Positions 11,349-19,996 of a stretch of DNA of 64,000 nt are shown here, one piece after another; position 1 is the stretch's first letter; the number at the start of each line of letters is the position of its first letter. The notes under the pieces are model-generated. The model did no database searches. It saw only the letters and a list, made by a program, of their open reading frames with translations, and was not told the origin of the DNA. The position numbers and the translations under genes were made by a program. The DNA is from Streptomyces soli (GTDB lineage: Bacteria; Actinomycetota; Actinomycetes; Streptomycetales; Streptomycetaceae), in assembly GCF_003999195.1 (NCBI RefSeq), contig NZ_RJVR01000240.1:18590-82589 (forward strand), written 5' to 3'.

Positions 11349-13262
11349 TCAGCTCACCCACAGGGTGATCGTGCTGCCCTTGGCGGCCTGCTGGCCTGCG
11401 CCCGGGGACTGGTTGTTGACCTTGCCGGTGAAGAAGAACTGGATCACGCGGACGTCGAAGCCGGCGTCCTTGAGGATCTTCTTGGCCTCGTCGACGCTCT
11501 TGCCGTCCACATCCGGGACGTCGACGATCTGCTGGCCCTTGGAGAGGGTCAGAGTGACGGTGTCGCCCTGACCGAGCTGCCCGTCCGGGCCGGGGGTCTG
11601 GAGGGCGACGTCGCCGGGGTCGGCCGCGTCGGAGTACACGGGCGTCTTGGCGACCTTCACGGTTAGCCCGGCGTCCTCCAGCGACGACCTGGCGTCGTCG
11701 ACGGAGTCACCGACCACGTCCGGTACGTCCACCGGCTGGCCCCTGCTGACGGTGATCCCGACGGGGCTGTCCGGCCCGCGGCTCGTGCCGGACTTCGGGT
11801 CGGTGCTGATCACCTGGCCGGCGTCCACCTCGTCGCTGAACTCCCGGGTGACCGTCCCCGGGGTGAGCCCGACCTGCCTGAGCTGCTGCCTGGCCGCGAC
11901 CAGCGCCTTACCGGTCACATCGGGGACGCTCACCCGCTCCGGGCCCTTGGACACGGTGATGGTGACCGTGCCGTTGTCCCGTACGCGCTCGCCCGTGGCG
12001 GGGTCGGTGCTGATCACCTTGCCCCTGTCGACGCTCTCGCTGTAGTCCGTCGCGACCTTGACGTCGAGGCCCGCCGCGCGCAGGTCGTGCTCGGCCTGAG
12101 CCTGGGTCAGGTCCACCACGGCCGGGGTCCTGGTGAACTGCCCCTCCGCGACGTACCAAACGCCCGCGCAGAGGCCGACGATCACGAGGATGGCGGCCAG
12201 GAGTGCGGCCGGGCCCCTGCGGCTGCCCCTGCTGTTGCCGCCGCTGCCGCTGCTCCGGCGCCGGGCGGCCGGGGGCGGCGGCGGGCTCGCCAGCAGGCTG
12301 GTCCGGTTCAGCGCTTCCGCCGGCTCGGCGTACCGCACGGCCGTGGTCGGCTCCTCGGACCCCACGGCGGGCGGCATCGGCCTGGCCGCCGCCGGCACCG
12401 CGTCCAACTGCTCGTCGGTGAGCGCCTGGCGGGCGGTGTGCAGCCGCGCCAGCAGCTCCACCGCGTCGGCGGGCCGCAGCGCGGCGTCCCGTGCGGCGGC
12501 ACCGGCGACCAGCCAGTCCAGCTGCGGGGCGAGGCCCGGGACGGTGACGGAGGGCGGCGTGATGTCCTCGTGGAGGCGCTGGTAAATGACCTGCATCGCC
12601 GTGTCGCCGGTGTGCGGCTTGCCGCCGGTCAGCATCTCGTACAGCAGCAGCCCGCAGGCGTACACATCCGTGCGGGCGTCGGTCGCGCCGTTCTCGATCT
12701 GCTCCGGCGCCATGTACGACACCGTGCCGAGGACTCCGCCGGTCGTCGCCGTGGTGTTGGTGTCCACCGCCCTGACCAGGCCGAAGTCCACCACCTTCAC
12801 GCGCCCGTCGTCCCCGATCAGCACGTTCTCCGGCTTCATGTCCCGGTGGACCAGCCCCGCGCGATGCGCCGCCCCGAGCCCGGCCAGCACGGGCTCCAGG
12901 ATGTCCAGGGCCGCCCGGGGGTGCAGCGCGCCGCGCTCGCGCATGACGTCACGCAGGGTGCAGCCCGCGATGTACTCCATGGCGAGGTAGACGTAGGTGC
13001 CGTCCGTGCCCTGGTCGTAGACCCCCACCACATTCGGGTGCGCCAGGCGGGCCACCGCCTTCGCCTCCCGGATGAACCGATCCACGAAGCCGCCGTCCGC
13101 CGCCAGCCCCGGGTGCATCACCTTCAGCGCGAGCACGCGGTCCAGGCGGGTGTCCACGGCCCGGTAGACCGTCGCCATCCCGCCGACCGCGATCCGGGTC
13201 TCCACCCGGTAGCGGCCATCGAGCGTCTGCCCGACAAGCGGGTCCTGAAGGGTCATATCCAC
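11349..13262 (-). CDS. PASTA-domain Ser/Thr protein kinase (PknB type)
   Basis: A membrane kinase of 637 residues that senses cell-wall fragments or lipid II. Residues about 18-280 are the kinase, with Lys47 in 'ALKVMHPG', catalytic Asp141 in 'HRDMKPENVL', Asp159 in 'DFGLV' and a Thr-rich activation loop 'TNTTATTGG'. A Pro/Ser/Arg linker leads to one transmembrane helix (about 350-370), then four extracellular PASTA repeats of about 65 residues. GTG (13262) or ATG (13256) could start it and neither has a clear RBS. Endonuclease IV follows after one base. Confidence 0.95.
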   Translation of the reverse strand: MDMTLQDPLVGQTLDGRYRVETRIAVGGMATVYRAVDTRLDRVLALKVMHPGLAADGGFVDRFIREAKAVARLAHPNVVGVYDQGTDGTYVYLAMEYIAGCTLRDVMRERGALHPRAALDILEPVLAGLGAAHRAGLVHRDMKPENVLIGDDGRVKVVDFGLVRAVDTNTTATTGGVLGTVSYMAPEQIENGATDARTDVYACGLLLYEMLTGGKPHTGDTAMQVIYQRLHEDITPPSVTVPGLAPQLDWLVAGAAARDAALRPADAVELLARLHTARQALTDEQLDAVPAAARPMPPAVGSEEPTTAVRYAEPAEALNRTSLLASPPPPPAARRRSSGSGGNSRGSRRGPAALLAAILVIVGLCAGVWYVAEGQFTRTPAVVDLTQAQAEHDLRAAGLDVKVATDYSESVDRGKVISTDPATGERVRDNGTVTITVSKGPERVSVPDVTGKALVAARQQLRQVGLTPGTVTREFSDEVDAGQVISTDPKSGTSRGPDSPVGITVSRGQPVDVPDVVGDSVDDARSSLEDAGLTVKVAKTPVYSDAADPGDVALQTPGPDGQLGQGDTVTLTLSKGQQIVDVPDVDGKSVDEAKKILKDAGFDVRVIQFFFTGKVNNQSPGAGQQAAKGSTITLWVS

Positions 13263-13389
13263 GGTTCAGCAGTCTACGAGCCGCGGCTGACCCGTCCGGC
13301 CTAACCCGCACGCGTTGTGCCGCCCCCGTACACGACCGGAACCGAACCGTGACCCCCGCGCCGGGCCGCGGCCGGCTGTTCCTCCCCCA

Positions 13390-13615
13390 CCCCGCCCCTT
13401 CCCGAAACCAGGGTCGCTGCCCCTGGACCCCGGACGCGTGCGCTGTTCTGCGCGGGTCCGTGGCCGGCAAGTTCAGCCCGTCCGGCGATTGAGGACTGGG
13501 GGTCCTCCCCCAGCCTGGCGGCTGGGTGGTGGTGGGGGTGCCCCCAGCGAAGCGGGGGGGAGTGCCCCCACCGGCCGAAGGCTGGGGGAGGGTCTGGGGT
13601 GGGGTGGGGGAGAGC
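13390..13615. repeat. Intergenic palindromic repeat cluster A
   Basis: The 369-bp space between the kinase start and the response-regulator stop holds no gene. It contains a 24-bp unit (13390-13413, CCCCGCCCCTTCCCGAAACC plus AGGG) repeated exactly at 18828-18851. It also carries the modular palindromes CCCCCAGCCTGGCGGCTGG and CCGGCCGAAGGCTGG, found again near 31.2, 36.8, 38.9 and 57.0 kb. The arms can fold into nested hairpins. Confidence 0.75.
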
Positions 13616-13631
13616 CCAACCGCGGCGGGCG

Positions 13632-14309
13632 TCAGGCGTCGTCGAGGCCCTGCTCAATCGCGTAGCGGACGAGCTCCACGCGGTTGTGGAGCTGAAGCTT
13701 GCCGAGGGTGTTCTGGACGTGGTTCTGGACGGTGCGGTGGGAGATGACGAGGCGCTCGGCGATCTGCTTGTAGCTGAGGCCCTTGGCGACGAGGCGGAGG
13801 ACTTCGGTTTCGCGCTCGGTGAGGCGGGGGGCCTCGGGCTCGTTGGGGGCAGTGGGGGCGGGGTCGGAGGCGAGGCGGCGGTATTCGCCGAGGACGAGGC
13901 CGGCGAGGCCGGGGGTGAAGACGGGGTCGCCGACGGCGGTGCGGCGGACGGCGTCGAGGAGCTCCTGGCGGCCGGCGGACTTGAGGAGGTAACCGGTGGC
14001 GCCGGACTTGACGGCCTCCAGGACGTCCGCGTGCTCACCGCTCGCGGAGAGAACGAGGACCCGGAGGGCGGGGTTGTCGCCGATGACGTCCTTGCAGACC
14101 TGGGCCCCGGAGAGCCCCGGGAGGTTGAGGTCGAGGACGAGGACCTGAGGAAGGACGGCCTTGGCGCGGCGTACCGCCTCGGGGCCGTCGCCGGCCGTGG
14201 CGACGACCTCGTAGCCGGCCTCGGCCAGGTCGCGGGCGACGGCGTCGCGCCACATGGGGTGGTCGTCGACGACCATCACCTTCACCGCTGCCACCGATGG
14301 GTCGGTCAT
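13632..14309 (-). CDS. NarL/LuxR-family response regulator
   Basis: A DNA-binding response regulator of 225 residues. The receiver (about 9-125) has the acidic pair Asp15/Asp16, phospho-acceptor Asp60 in 'VLVLDLNLPG' and the switch Lys in 'LLKSAG'. The C-terminal LuxR helix-turn-helix is at about 160-215 ('LTEREtEVLRLVAKGLSYKQIAE'-type block). Its start overlaps the stop of the upstream histidine kinase by 4 nt (ATGA), so the pair forms one operon and one signalling unit. The regulon cannot be inferred. Confidence 0.93.
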   Translation of the reverse strand: MTDPSVAAVKVMVVDDHPMWRDAVARDLAEAGYEVVATAGDGPEAVRRAKAVLPQVLVLDLNLPGLSGAQVCKDVIGDNPALRVLVLSASGEHADVLEAVKSGATGYLLKSAGRQELLDAVRRTAVGDPVFTPGLAGLVLGEYRRLASDPAPTAPNEPEAPRLTERETEVLRLVAKGLSYKQIAERLVISHRTVQNHVQNTLGKLQLHNRVELVRYAIEQGLDDA

Positions 14310-15532
14310 TTCCTGAGCCTCATTTCGACTTCTGCCCCCTGCCCGGGCACCGAGACCACTTCCACCGTCCCGCCGAGATCATGCAGGCGGCCACGGATCG
14401 ACTGGGCGACCCCGAGCCGGCCCTCCTTCTCCGCGTCGGCGAGCCGGCCCTCCGGAATGCCGGGGCCGTCGTCGCGAACGCTGACCAGGACGGCGTCGGG
14501 TTCGTCCTCGAGCAGGATCCAGGCGTGGGCGCCGTCCCCGGCGTGCTTGCGTACGTTGTCGAGCGCGGCGCCGACCGCCGCGGCCAACTCGGTCGCGGCG
14601 TACGGGCCTACGAGGACGGGCGTACCCGGCGCCGAGACGGTGACACGGGTGGCGGTGAGGGAGGTGAGCAGCGGGCGCAGGTCGACCGGGCCGGCGGGCT
14701 CGTCCAGGGCCTCACGCGGGGCCGGGACGGCGTTGTCCGTCACGAGGGCGCGCAGCGCGACCTCCTGCTGGCCGGCCATCCGGCCCAGTGCCTCCGCCTC
14801 GCCGCCGATCTCCGCGCCGCGCCGCTGGACCATGGCCAGCACCTGCAGGACGCCGTCGTGGATGTCGCGGGCGAGCCGTTCGCGCTCCCGGGTGGCCGCC
14901 TCGATCCGCAGGGCCCGGGCGAGGACGCGCTCGCTGGTGCGGGCGACCTCGACGACGTAGCCGATGGCGATGCTGGCGATCCACACCAGCAGCACGTTGT
15001 GCACGGTGTCGCGGGAGAGCGTGCCTCGCTCGATGACATTGGCGACGCCGACCAGCGCCGAGGTGACCGCCGCCCACCGCCAGCCGCCCTTGATGGCGAA
15101 CGCGAGCACCGAGCCGGCGGTCCATATCGACGGCAACGTCGGGCCACCGTCCAGGATGTGTTCGTGCGTGGCGACCGCCGGGGTGAGCAGGATGCCGGCG
15201 AGCGCGAGGGTCATGTCGGCCACCAGGAAGCGCTTGGTGCAGCGCTGCGCCGAGCTGACGTGGCCGAGCGTGGCCAGCGTCCACACGGCGAGCACCGACA
15301 GATACGCGACCCCGGCCCAGGGGCGCTGGTACTCGTGCTCGCTCCAGCCGATGCCGAACAGGCTGACGGCGTACGCGAGGGTCAGCAGCCGATAAGCCGT
15401 CAGCGCGCGCCACAGCGGCTGCTCGACCGACATGCGTACGACCCGTGGCGGCCGCTCGGTGTGTGGCCGCCGTTCGGTCAGTGACCGCCGTTCGGTCCGT
15501 GCCGGGCGCGTCTCGCGCGTGCGCAGTGGCAT
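14306..15532 (-). CDS. Sensor histidine kinase (HisKA_3/MacS type)
   Basis: Membrane sensor kinase of 408 residues, partner of the response regulator that overlaps its 3' end. Residues 1-35 are a basic cytoplasmic tail with 'ERRSLTERRPHTE'. Several transmembrane helices lie at about 42-190. The dimerisation helix carries His225 in 'ARDIHDGVLQ', and the HATPase_c domain has 'NVRKHAGDG' and 'DDGPGIPEG'. I chose ATG 15532, which has a GGGGGAGGGGG ribosome-binding tract, over a TTG further upstream. The stimulus is unknown. Confidence 0.92.
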   Translation of the reverse strand: MPLRTRETRPARTERRSLTERRPHTERPPRVVRMSVEQPLWRALTAYRLLTLAYAVSLFGIGWSEHEYQRPWAGVAYLSVLAVWTLATLGHVSSAQRCTKRFLVADMTLALAGILLTPAVATHEHILDGGPTLPSIWTAGSVLAFAIKGGWRWAAVTSALVGVANVIERGTLSRDTVHNVLLVWIASIAIGYVVEVARTSERVLARALRIEAATRERERLARDIHDGVLQVLAMVQRRGAEIGGEAEALGRMAGQQEVALRALVTDNAVPAPREALDEPAGPVDLRPLLTSLTATRVTVSAPGTPVLVGPYAATELAAAVGAALDNVRKHAGDGAHAWILLEDEPDAVLVSVRDDGPGIPEGRLADAEKEGRLGVAQSIRGRLHDLGGTVEVVSVPGQGAEVEMRLRK

Positions 15533-15566
15533 GTCCCCCTCCCCCAACAACCCTCTCCCGTACGGG

Positions 15567-16283
15567 TTATGCCTCGGACTGCTCCTGCTGGTGCTTCTTG
15601 GCTTCGGCGATCTGCCGCTTGGCGGCGGTCGCGTAGATGTCCTCGTACTCCTGGCCGGACAGCTTCATGATCTCGTACATGACCTCGTCGGTCACCGCGC
15701 GCAGGATGAAGCGGTCGCTGTCCATGCCGTGGTAGCGGCTGAAGTCCAGCGGCTTGCCGATCCGGATGCCGGGCCGCATCAGCTTGGGCATGACCTGCCC
15801 GGGCGGCTGGATCTTCTCGGTGTCGATCATCGCGACCGGGATCACGGGCGCGCCCGTGGCGAGCGCGATGCGGGCCAGGCCGCCGGGCTTGCCGCGGTAG
15901 AGGCGGCCGTCGGGCGAGCGGGTGCCCTCGGGGTAGATGCCGAAGAGCTCACCGGCCTCGAGGACCTTGATGCCGCTCTTGATCGCGGCCTCGCCGGCGC
16001 CGCGCGCGCCGGAGCGGTCCACCGGGAGCTGGCCGACGCCCTTGAAGAAGGCGGCTGTGAGCTTGCCCTTCAGGCCGGGCGAGGTGAAGTACTCCGCCTT
16101 GGCGATGAAGGTGACCTTCCGGTCCAGCACCGCCGGGAGGAAGAAAGAGTCGGAGAAGGACAGATGGTTGCTCGCAAGGATCGCCGGCCCCTCCTCGGGG
16201 ATGTTCTCCAGCCCCTCCACCCATGGCCGGAAAGCGGCCTTGAGCGGGGCGCCGATGGCGACCTTCATCACGCTGTACAACAA
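15567..16283 (-). CDS. plsC: 1-acyl-sn-glycerol-3-phosphate acyltransferase family protein
   Basis: Acylates lysophosphatidic acid to phosphatidic acid in phospholipid synthesis, or a related lysolipid. The 238-residue protein has the catalytic H-x4-D motif (His40/Asp45 in 'NHLSFSD') and 'FGIYPEGTRS'. The start is set by a perfect AGGAGG at 16291-16296, 7 nt before a TTG codon at 16281-16283; family alignments often begin at the nearby Met ('MKVAIG'). It is divergent from the hydrolase at 16415. Confidence 0.87.
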   Translation of the reverse strand: MLYSVMKVAIGAPLKAAFRPWVEGLENIPEEGPAILASNHLSFSDSFFLPAVLDRKVTFIAKAEYFTSPGLKGKLTAAFFKGVGQLPVDRSGARGAGEAAIKSGIKVLEAGELFGIYPEGTRSPDGRLYRGKPGGLARIALATGAPVIPVAMIDTEKIQPPGQVMPKLMRPGIRIGKPLDFSRYHGMDSDRFILRAVTDEVMYEIMKLSGQEYEDIYATAAKRQIAEAKKHQQEQSEA

Positions 16284-16414
16284 CCGATGACCTCCTGTGT
16301 CTGACGGAAAGACCTTAACGCCAGATCCTCCCGGGCTCTCCCCCGGTGCTGGCCGTCCGCGTACTGTGAGGTAATCCTTCGCGTGCCCCGCCATTCAGGA
16401 ACTGGAGACACACG

Positions 16415-17194
16415 GTGCCGCTCATGCCCGGAGCCGAGCCCTTCCGCTATGACGGCGGAGAGATCGGCGTGCTGCTCTGCCACGGCTTCACCGGTACACC
16501 ACAGTCGCTGAGGCCCTGGGCCGACCACCTCGCCGAGCAGGACCTCACGGTCTCGCTTCCGCTGCTGCCGGGGCACGGCACCCGCTGGCAGGACATGCAG
16601 CTCACCGGCTGGCAGGACTGGTACGCCGAGGTCGACCGCGAGCTGCGCTCCCTCACCGCCCGCTGTTCCCAGGTCTTCGTCTTCGGCATGTCGATGGGCG
16701 GCGCGCTCACGCTCCACCTGGCCGCGCAGCACGGCGACGCGATCAGCGGCATCGTCCTGGTCAACCCGTCGGTCAAGGCCGACAGCCATCAGCTCAAGGC
16801 CGTGCCCGTGCTCCGGCACCTCGTGCCGTCCGTGCCGGGTATCGCCAGCGACATCGCGAAGGACGGCGTGCAGGAGACCGGCTACGACCGCACGCCGCTG
16901 CACGCCGTACACTCCCTCAGCCGGTTCTGGAAGCTCGTACGGAACGGGCTGCCGCAGGTCACGCAGCCGCTGCTGCTTCTGCACAGCCGCGTCGACCATG
17001 TCGTCCACCCCTCGAACTCGGCGCTCGTGCTGAGCCGGGTGTCGTCCGCCGACGTGACGGAGCGCGTACTTGAGCGCAGCTACCACGTCGCGACCCTGGA
17101 CCATGACGCCGGGCAGATCTTCGACGAGTCGTACGCATTCGTCCAGCGGCTCGCCGCCGCTCCGGCGGCGAAGGAGGAGCCGGCCAGTGGCTGA
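16415..17194 (+). CDS. Alpha/beta hydrolase, carboxylesterase/monoacylglycerol lipase type
   Basis: A 259-residue alpha/beta-fold hydrolase resembling Est30 and monoglyceride lipases. The nucleophile elbow is G-x-S-x-G with Ser93 in 'FGMSMGG'. The acid is probably the Asp in 'SRVDHVV' and the base the His in 'TLDHDAGQ'. The oxyanion block is 'LLCHGFTGTPQS'. Start GTG 16415 has GGAG 7 nt upstream. It overlaps the next gene by 8 bp. Divergence from plsC hints at lipid turnover, but the substrate is not shown by sequence. Confidence 0.85.
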   Translation: MPLMPGAEPFRYDGGEIGVLLCHGFTGTPQSLRPWADHLAEQDLTVSLPLLPGHGTRWQDMQLTGWQDWYAEVDRELRSLTARCSQVFVFGMSMGGALTLHLAAQHGDAISGIVLVNPSVKADSHQLKAVPVLRHLVPSVPGIASDIAKDGVQETGYDRTPLHAVHSLSRFWKLVRNGLPQVTQPLLLLHSRVDHVVHPSNSALVLSRVSSADVTERVLERSYHVATLDHDAGQIFDESYAFVQRLAAAPAAKEEPASG

Positions 17195-17750
17195 ACGCGA
17201 GCGCCCCGACGGCACGGAACCGGAGGAGCAGGGGCAGGGGCAGCAGCCGTCGACGCCGCTCGACGAGGCCGCCGCCTGGGCCCAGTTGATCGCCGCCTAC
17301 GACGACGAGCCCGAGTCCGGCGCCGGGTCCTGGCCCGCCGCCGAGGATCTGCCGGCGGCGGACGACGACGCGCCGGACGACGCGGAGCAGGCGACTCCGG
17401 ACGAGCCGGCGTCGGCGCCGCCGGCACCGAAGACGACCAGCATCGTCATCCACCCCGTCATCGCCGGCCCCCGCGACTTCGAGATCACCGAGGAGGACGA
17501 GGGCCACTTCGTTCCCCCCGAGCCGCCGCCGCTTCCCGAGACCGACGTCACCACCAAGTTCGCCTGGCTCGCCGTCCTCGGCGGCCCCGCACTGATCTTC
17601 GCCTTCATTCTGCTCCAGCAGGAACTGCCCTGGTGGGCCATCACCACCGGCATCGGCGGCTTCATCGGCGGCTTTGCCACGCTCGTCGCCCGCATGCGCC
17701 CGGGTGGCGACGACGAGGACGACCTCCCGGGCGGCGGAGCGGTCGTCTGA
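17187..17750 (+). CDS. Acidic protein with two C-terminal membrane helices
   Basis: A 187-residue protein of unknown function. Residues 1-125 are very acidic and rich in Pro, Ala, Glu and Asp, probably disordered and cytoplasmic. Two hydrophobic helices follow ('FAWLAVLGGPALIFAFILL' and 'WWAITTGIGGFIGGFATLV') with a short charged tail. The start GTG at 17187 lies inside the hydrolase 3' end, with AAGGAGGAG 7 nt upstream, so translation is likely coupled. The layout is that of conserved Streptomyces hypotheticals; I do not recognise a domain. Confidence 0.75.
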   Translation: MAERERPDGTEPEEQGQGQQPSTPLDEAAAWAQLIAAYDDEPESGAGSWPAAEDLPAADDDAPDDAEQATPDEPASAPPAPKTTSIVIHPVIAGPRDFEITEEDEGHFVPPEPPPLPETDVTTKFAWLAVLGGPALIFAFILLQQELPWWAITTGIGGFIGGFATLVARMRPGGDDEDDLPGGGAVV

Positions 17751-17867
17751 TTTCTGACGCCGCCCTCGCACTGCTTCGCACCCGCTGCGCCGGCGGCTGA
17801 TGCCACAGCGGGACGGCTGCGCCGGACTCCGTCCGCCGTCCCGGCTCCCGACACGCTCCTTCCTCCG

Positions 17868-17888
17868 CCCACCTATTCGCGCGGCCTC
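17868..17888 (+). repeat. Copy 1 of a CACCTATTCGCGCGGCCTC repeat
   Basis: A roughly 20-bp sequence that recurs as a perfect inverted pair at 38805-38827 and 39035-39057. The flank (CGCTCCTTC a few bases upstream) is also shared with the 39-kb copy. Here it abuts the MITE-like element. The surrounding 17751-17887 holds no gene. Confidence 0.65.
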
Positions 17889-18052
17889 CTAGTAGTGCTT
17901 GGCCAGGTCGGCCTGACCTGCGGCGATTGCCTCTCGATGTGCCCGGTCGGCAAAGATCGTCAGAATCGTCCGCCCTGGTCAATGGCGCCTGTCCGGCGAG
18001 GACATCTCCCGAGCGCGCCGAGTCCAACCGGACCTGACCAAGCGCTACTAGG
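17888..18052. mobile_element. MITE-like element with 22-bp terminal inverted repeats
   Basis: A 165-bp non-coding segment bounded by CCTAGTAGTGCTTGGCCAGG(TC) at 17888-17909 and its inverted copy at 18031-18052, matching at 20 of 22 positions. CTAG at each outer end may be a target duplication or part of the ends. No transposase fits inside, so it would be a non-autonomous or decayed element. The right end supplies the stop codons (TAG TAG) of the reverse-strand nuclease gene. Confidence 0.6.
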
Positions 18053-18809
18053 CGGGCGGCACCATGAGGGCGGCCAGGACCGGGAGGTGATCGGTGGCGG
18101 CCCGCAGGTCGTCCTCCTGGACGTTCTGCAGGCCCACCGGGACGCCGCAGCCCAGCACCTCGATGCCCGAGGTGGCGAAGATCGCGTCGATGCGCTGGTG
18201 CGGTCGCTCGGGCACCGAGGTGTGCTCGCCGCCCCAGGGCTTCGTGGCCCAGGCGTCCTGGAGCTCGGCTGAGAGGCGGCGGAACGTACGGCCGTCGGGG
18301 CGGTCGTTGAGGTCGCCGCCGGCGATGGCGTGGGGTTCGCCCATGCCGGCGAGGCGGTCGAGGAGGAGCCCCGCCTGCTCGTAGCGCTCGCGGGCGGCGA
18401 GGCTGAGGTGACAGCTCAGTACGGAGAGCCGGGCGCCGCCGATGCGGACGGCGGCGGTCGCGAAGCCGCGCTGGTGGAGCCCAGGGGTGCGGGGCAGCAG
18501 GACGTCCTCGGTGCGCTCGATGTGCGGGCGGAGGGATGACAGGATCAACGGGCCTGCGGCGGTGGCCCCGCCGGTGACGTAGACGAGACCGGACTCGCGG
18601 GCGAGCCAGGCGGCGGCCTTGCGCCAGCGGAAGAAGCGCGGGGCTTCCTGAATGAGCGCGATGTCGGGGGCGCAGGCCCTGATGACGCGGGCCAGCGCCG
18701 CCCTGTCGTCCCTCATGGACCGGATGTTGTAGCTCAGGACGCGGATGACGGCGGAGCCGTCGGACTCCGTCCCGGACGCCGGCAGGTCCGGCAGCACGCT
18801 TGCGCTCAC
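18048..18809 (-). CDS. Endonuclease/exonuclease/phosphatase family protein
   Basis: A 253-residue EEP-superfamily metal-dependent phosphodiesterase. Family blocks are 'VLSYNIRSMRDD' (Asn), 'ALIQEAPRF' (metal Glu), 'VLSCHLSL', 'GGDLNDRPDG' (Asp-x-Asn) and 'ATDHLPVLA' (catalytic Asp-His). Members act on nucleic acids, phosphoinositides or sphingomyelin, and the substrate here is open. GTG at 18809 is the first sensible start; upstream the frame reads through a dispersed repeat. Its stop codon lies inside the terminal repeat of the MITE-like element, so the last residues may have been altered by insertion. Confidence 0.82.
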   Translation of the reverse strand: MSASVLPDLPASGTESDGSAVIRVLSYNIRSMRDDRAALARVIRACAPDIALIQEAPRFFRWRKAAAWLARESGLVYVTGGATAAGPLILSSLRPHIERTEDVLLPRTPGLHQRGFATAAVRIGGARLSVLSCHLSLAARERYEQAGLLLDRLAGMGEPHAIAGGDLNDRPDGRTFRRLSAELQDAWATKPWGGEHTSVPERPHQRIDAIFATSGIEVLGCGVPVGLQNVQEDDLRAATDHLPVLAALMVPPA

Positions 18810-18827
18810 TCGGTCAGTGTTCCCCCG

Positions 18828-18851
18828 CCCCGCCCCTTCCCGAAACCAGGG
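18828..18851. repeat. Second copy of a 24-bp GC-rich repeat
   Basis: Identical over 24 bp to 13390-13413 (core CGCCCCTTCCCGAAACCAGG). In both places it lies just upstream of a reverse-strand gene start region and is followed by GC-rich palindromic sequence. Confidence 0.75.
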
Positions 18852-18951
18852 GGACCGCCCCCGTGGTTGCAGTCCCGTCGGCGACCCCGGGCCCGTGGCC
18901 GGGACCGGTGCCCCCGGCCCGACGGCCGCAAGCCGGCGCAGCAACTCGAAG

Positions 18952-18977
18952 CCGCGCGACCCCCTGGGGCCGCGCGG
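18952..18977 (-). terminator. Probable glkA terminator hairpin
   Basis: An inverted repeat CCGCGCG...CGCGCGG with a GACCCC/GGGGC inner arm lies 22 bp past the glkA stop. It has no T tract, as is common in Streptomyces. Confidence 0.5.
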
Positions 18978-18998
18978 TGCGAGAGGCGCGTCGAAAAA

Positions 18999-19940
18999 TC
19001 AGCCCTGGCGGGCCAGGTCGGCGGCGCCTACGAGGCCTGCCTTGCCGCCGAGTTGGGCGGCGAGGACTTGGGCGTGCGGGCGGTATTGGCCGCCGACGAG
19101 CCAGCGGCGGAAGGATTTGCGGATGGGTTCGAGGACGAGTTCGCCTTCGTCGGAGACGCCGCCGCCGACGATGAAGGCGGAGGGGTCGAAGAGGGAGGCG
19201 AGGTCGGCGAGGCCGGCGCCGGCCCAGCGGGCGAGCTCGCGGAAGGAGTCGATGGCGACCTTGTCGCCGCCGCGGGCGGCCTGGCTGATGTGGTGGCCCT
19301 CGATGGAGTCGGGCGTGCCGTCACCGAGGGAGAGCAGCAGCTTCGCGCTCTCCGGCTGGGCGACGGCGCGCTGCTTGGCGTAACGGACAAGCGCGCGCCC
19401 GGAGGCGTACTGCTCCCAGCAGCCCTGGCTGCCGCAGCCGCAGAGCAGGCCGTCGGGGACCATGCGGATGTGCCCGAACTCGCCGGCGACGCCGAAGCGG
19501 CCGCGGCGCAGCTTGTTGCCGATGATGATGCCGCCGCCGAGGCCGGTGCCGAGGGTGATGCAGATGACGTCGTCGTGGCCGGCGCCGGCGCCGAAGCGGT
19601 ACTCGCCCCAGGCTGCGGCGTTGGCGTCGTTCTCGACCACCACGGGGAGGCCGACACGCTGCTCGACCTTGTCCTTGAGCGGCTCGTGGCGCCAGTTGAT
19701 GTTCGGGGCGAAGAGCACGGTGGCGCGCTTGTCGTCCACGTAACCGGCAGCGCCGATGCCGACCGCCTCGACGGGGTGGTGCGCGCTGACGTCGCGGACC
19801 GCCGCGGCGATGGCGTCGACAACCCCTTCAGGGGTCGACGGGGTCGGCACCGTGACGGTTTCGAGAATCGCGCCGTCTTCGTCGACCACGCCGGCCGCGA
19901 TCTTGGTGCCGCCGATGTCGACGCCGATGGTGAGTCCCAT
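18999..19940 (-). CDS. glkA: ROK-family glucokinase
   Basis: Phosphorylates glucose with ATP. In Streptomyces this enzyme is also the main mediator of carbon catabolite repression. The 313-residue protein has the ATP loop 'GVDIGGTKIAAG' at 6-17, catalytic Asp in 'VENDANAAAWGE', the phosphate block 'LGTGLGGGII' and the ROK zinc cluster 'CGCGSQGCWEQYASG' with its upstream His in 'EFGHIRM'. The ATG start fits family length. The small gene at 19997-20389 lies upstream in the same direction, the arrangement known for S. coelicolor glkA. Confidence 0.97.
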   Translation of the reverse strand: MGLTIGVDIGGTKIAAGVVDEDGAILETVTVPTPSTPEGVVDAIAAAVRDVSAHHPVEAVGIGAAGYVDDKRATVLFAPNINWRHEPLKDKVEQRVGLPVVVENDANAAAWGEYRFGAGAGHDDVICITLGTGLGGGIIIGNKLRRGRFGVAGEFGHIRMVPDGLLCGCGSQGCWEQYASGRALVRYAKQRAVAQPESAKLLLSLGDGTPDSIEGHHISQAARGGDKVAIDSFRELARWAGAGLADLASLFDPSAFIVGGGVSDEGELVLEPIRKSFRRWLVGGQYRPHAQVLAAQLGGKAGLVGAADLARQG

Positions 19941-19996
19941 GTGTCCCTCAGTTTTCGGTCGATCCCCGCTGAGTCCAACCGTACCGGAGGGACACG

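Noticed and set aside
13599..14960. A 453-codon forward frame over the two-component genes
   Set aside because: It is antisense to the response regulator and kinase, whose receiver, HTH and kinase motifs are unambiguous.
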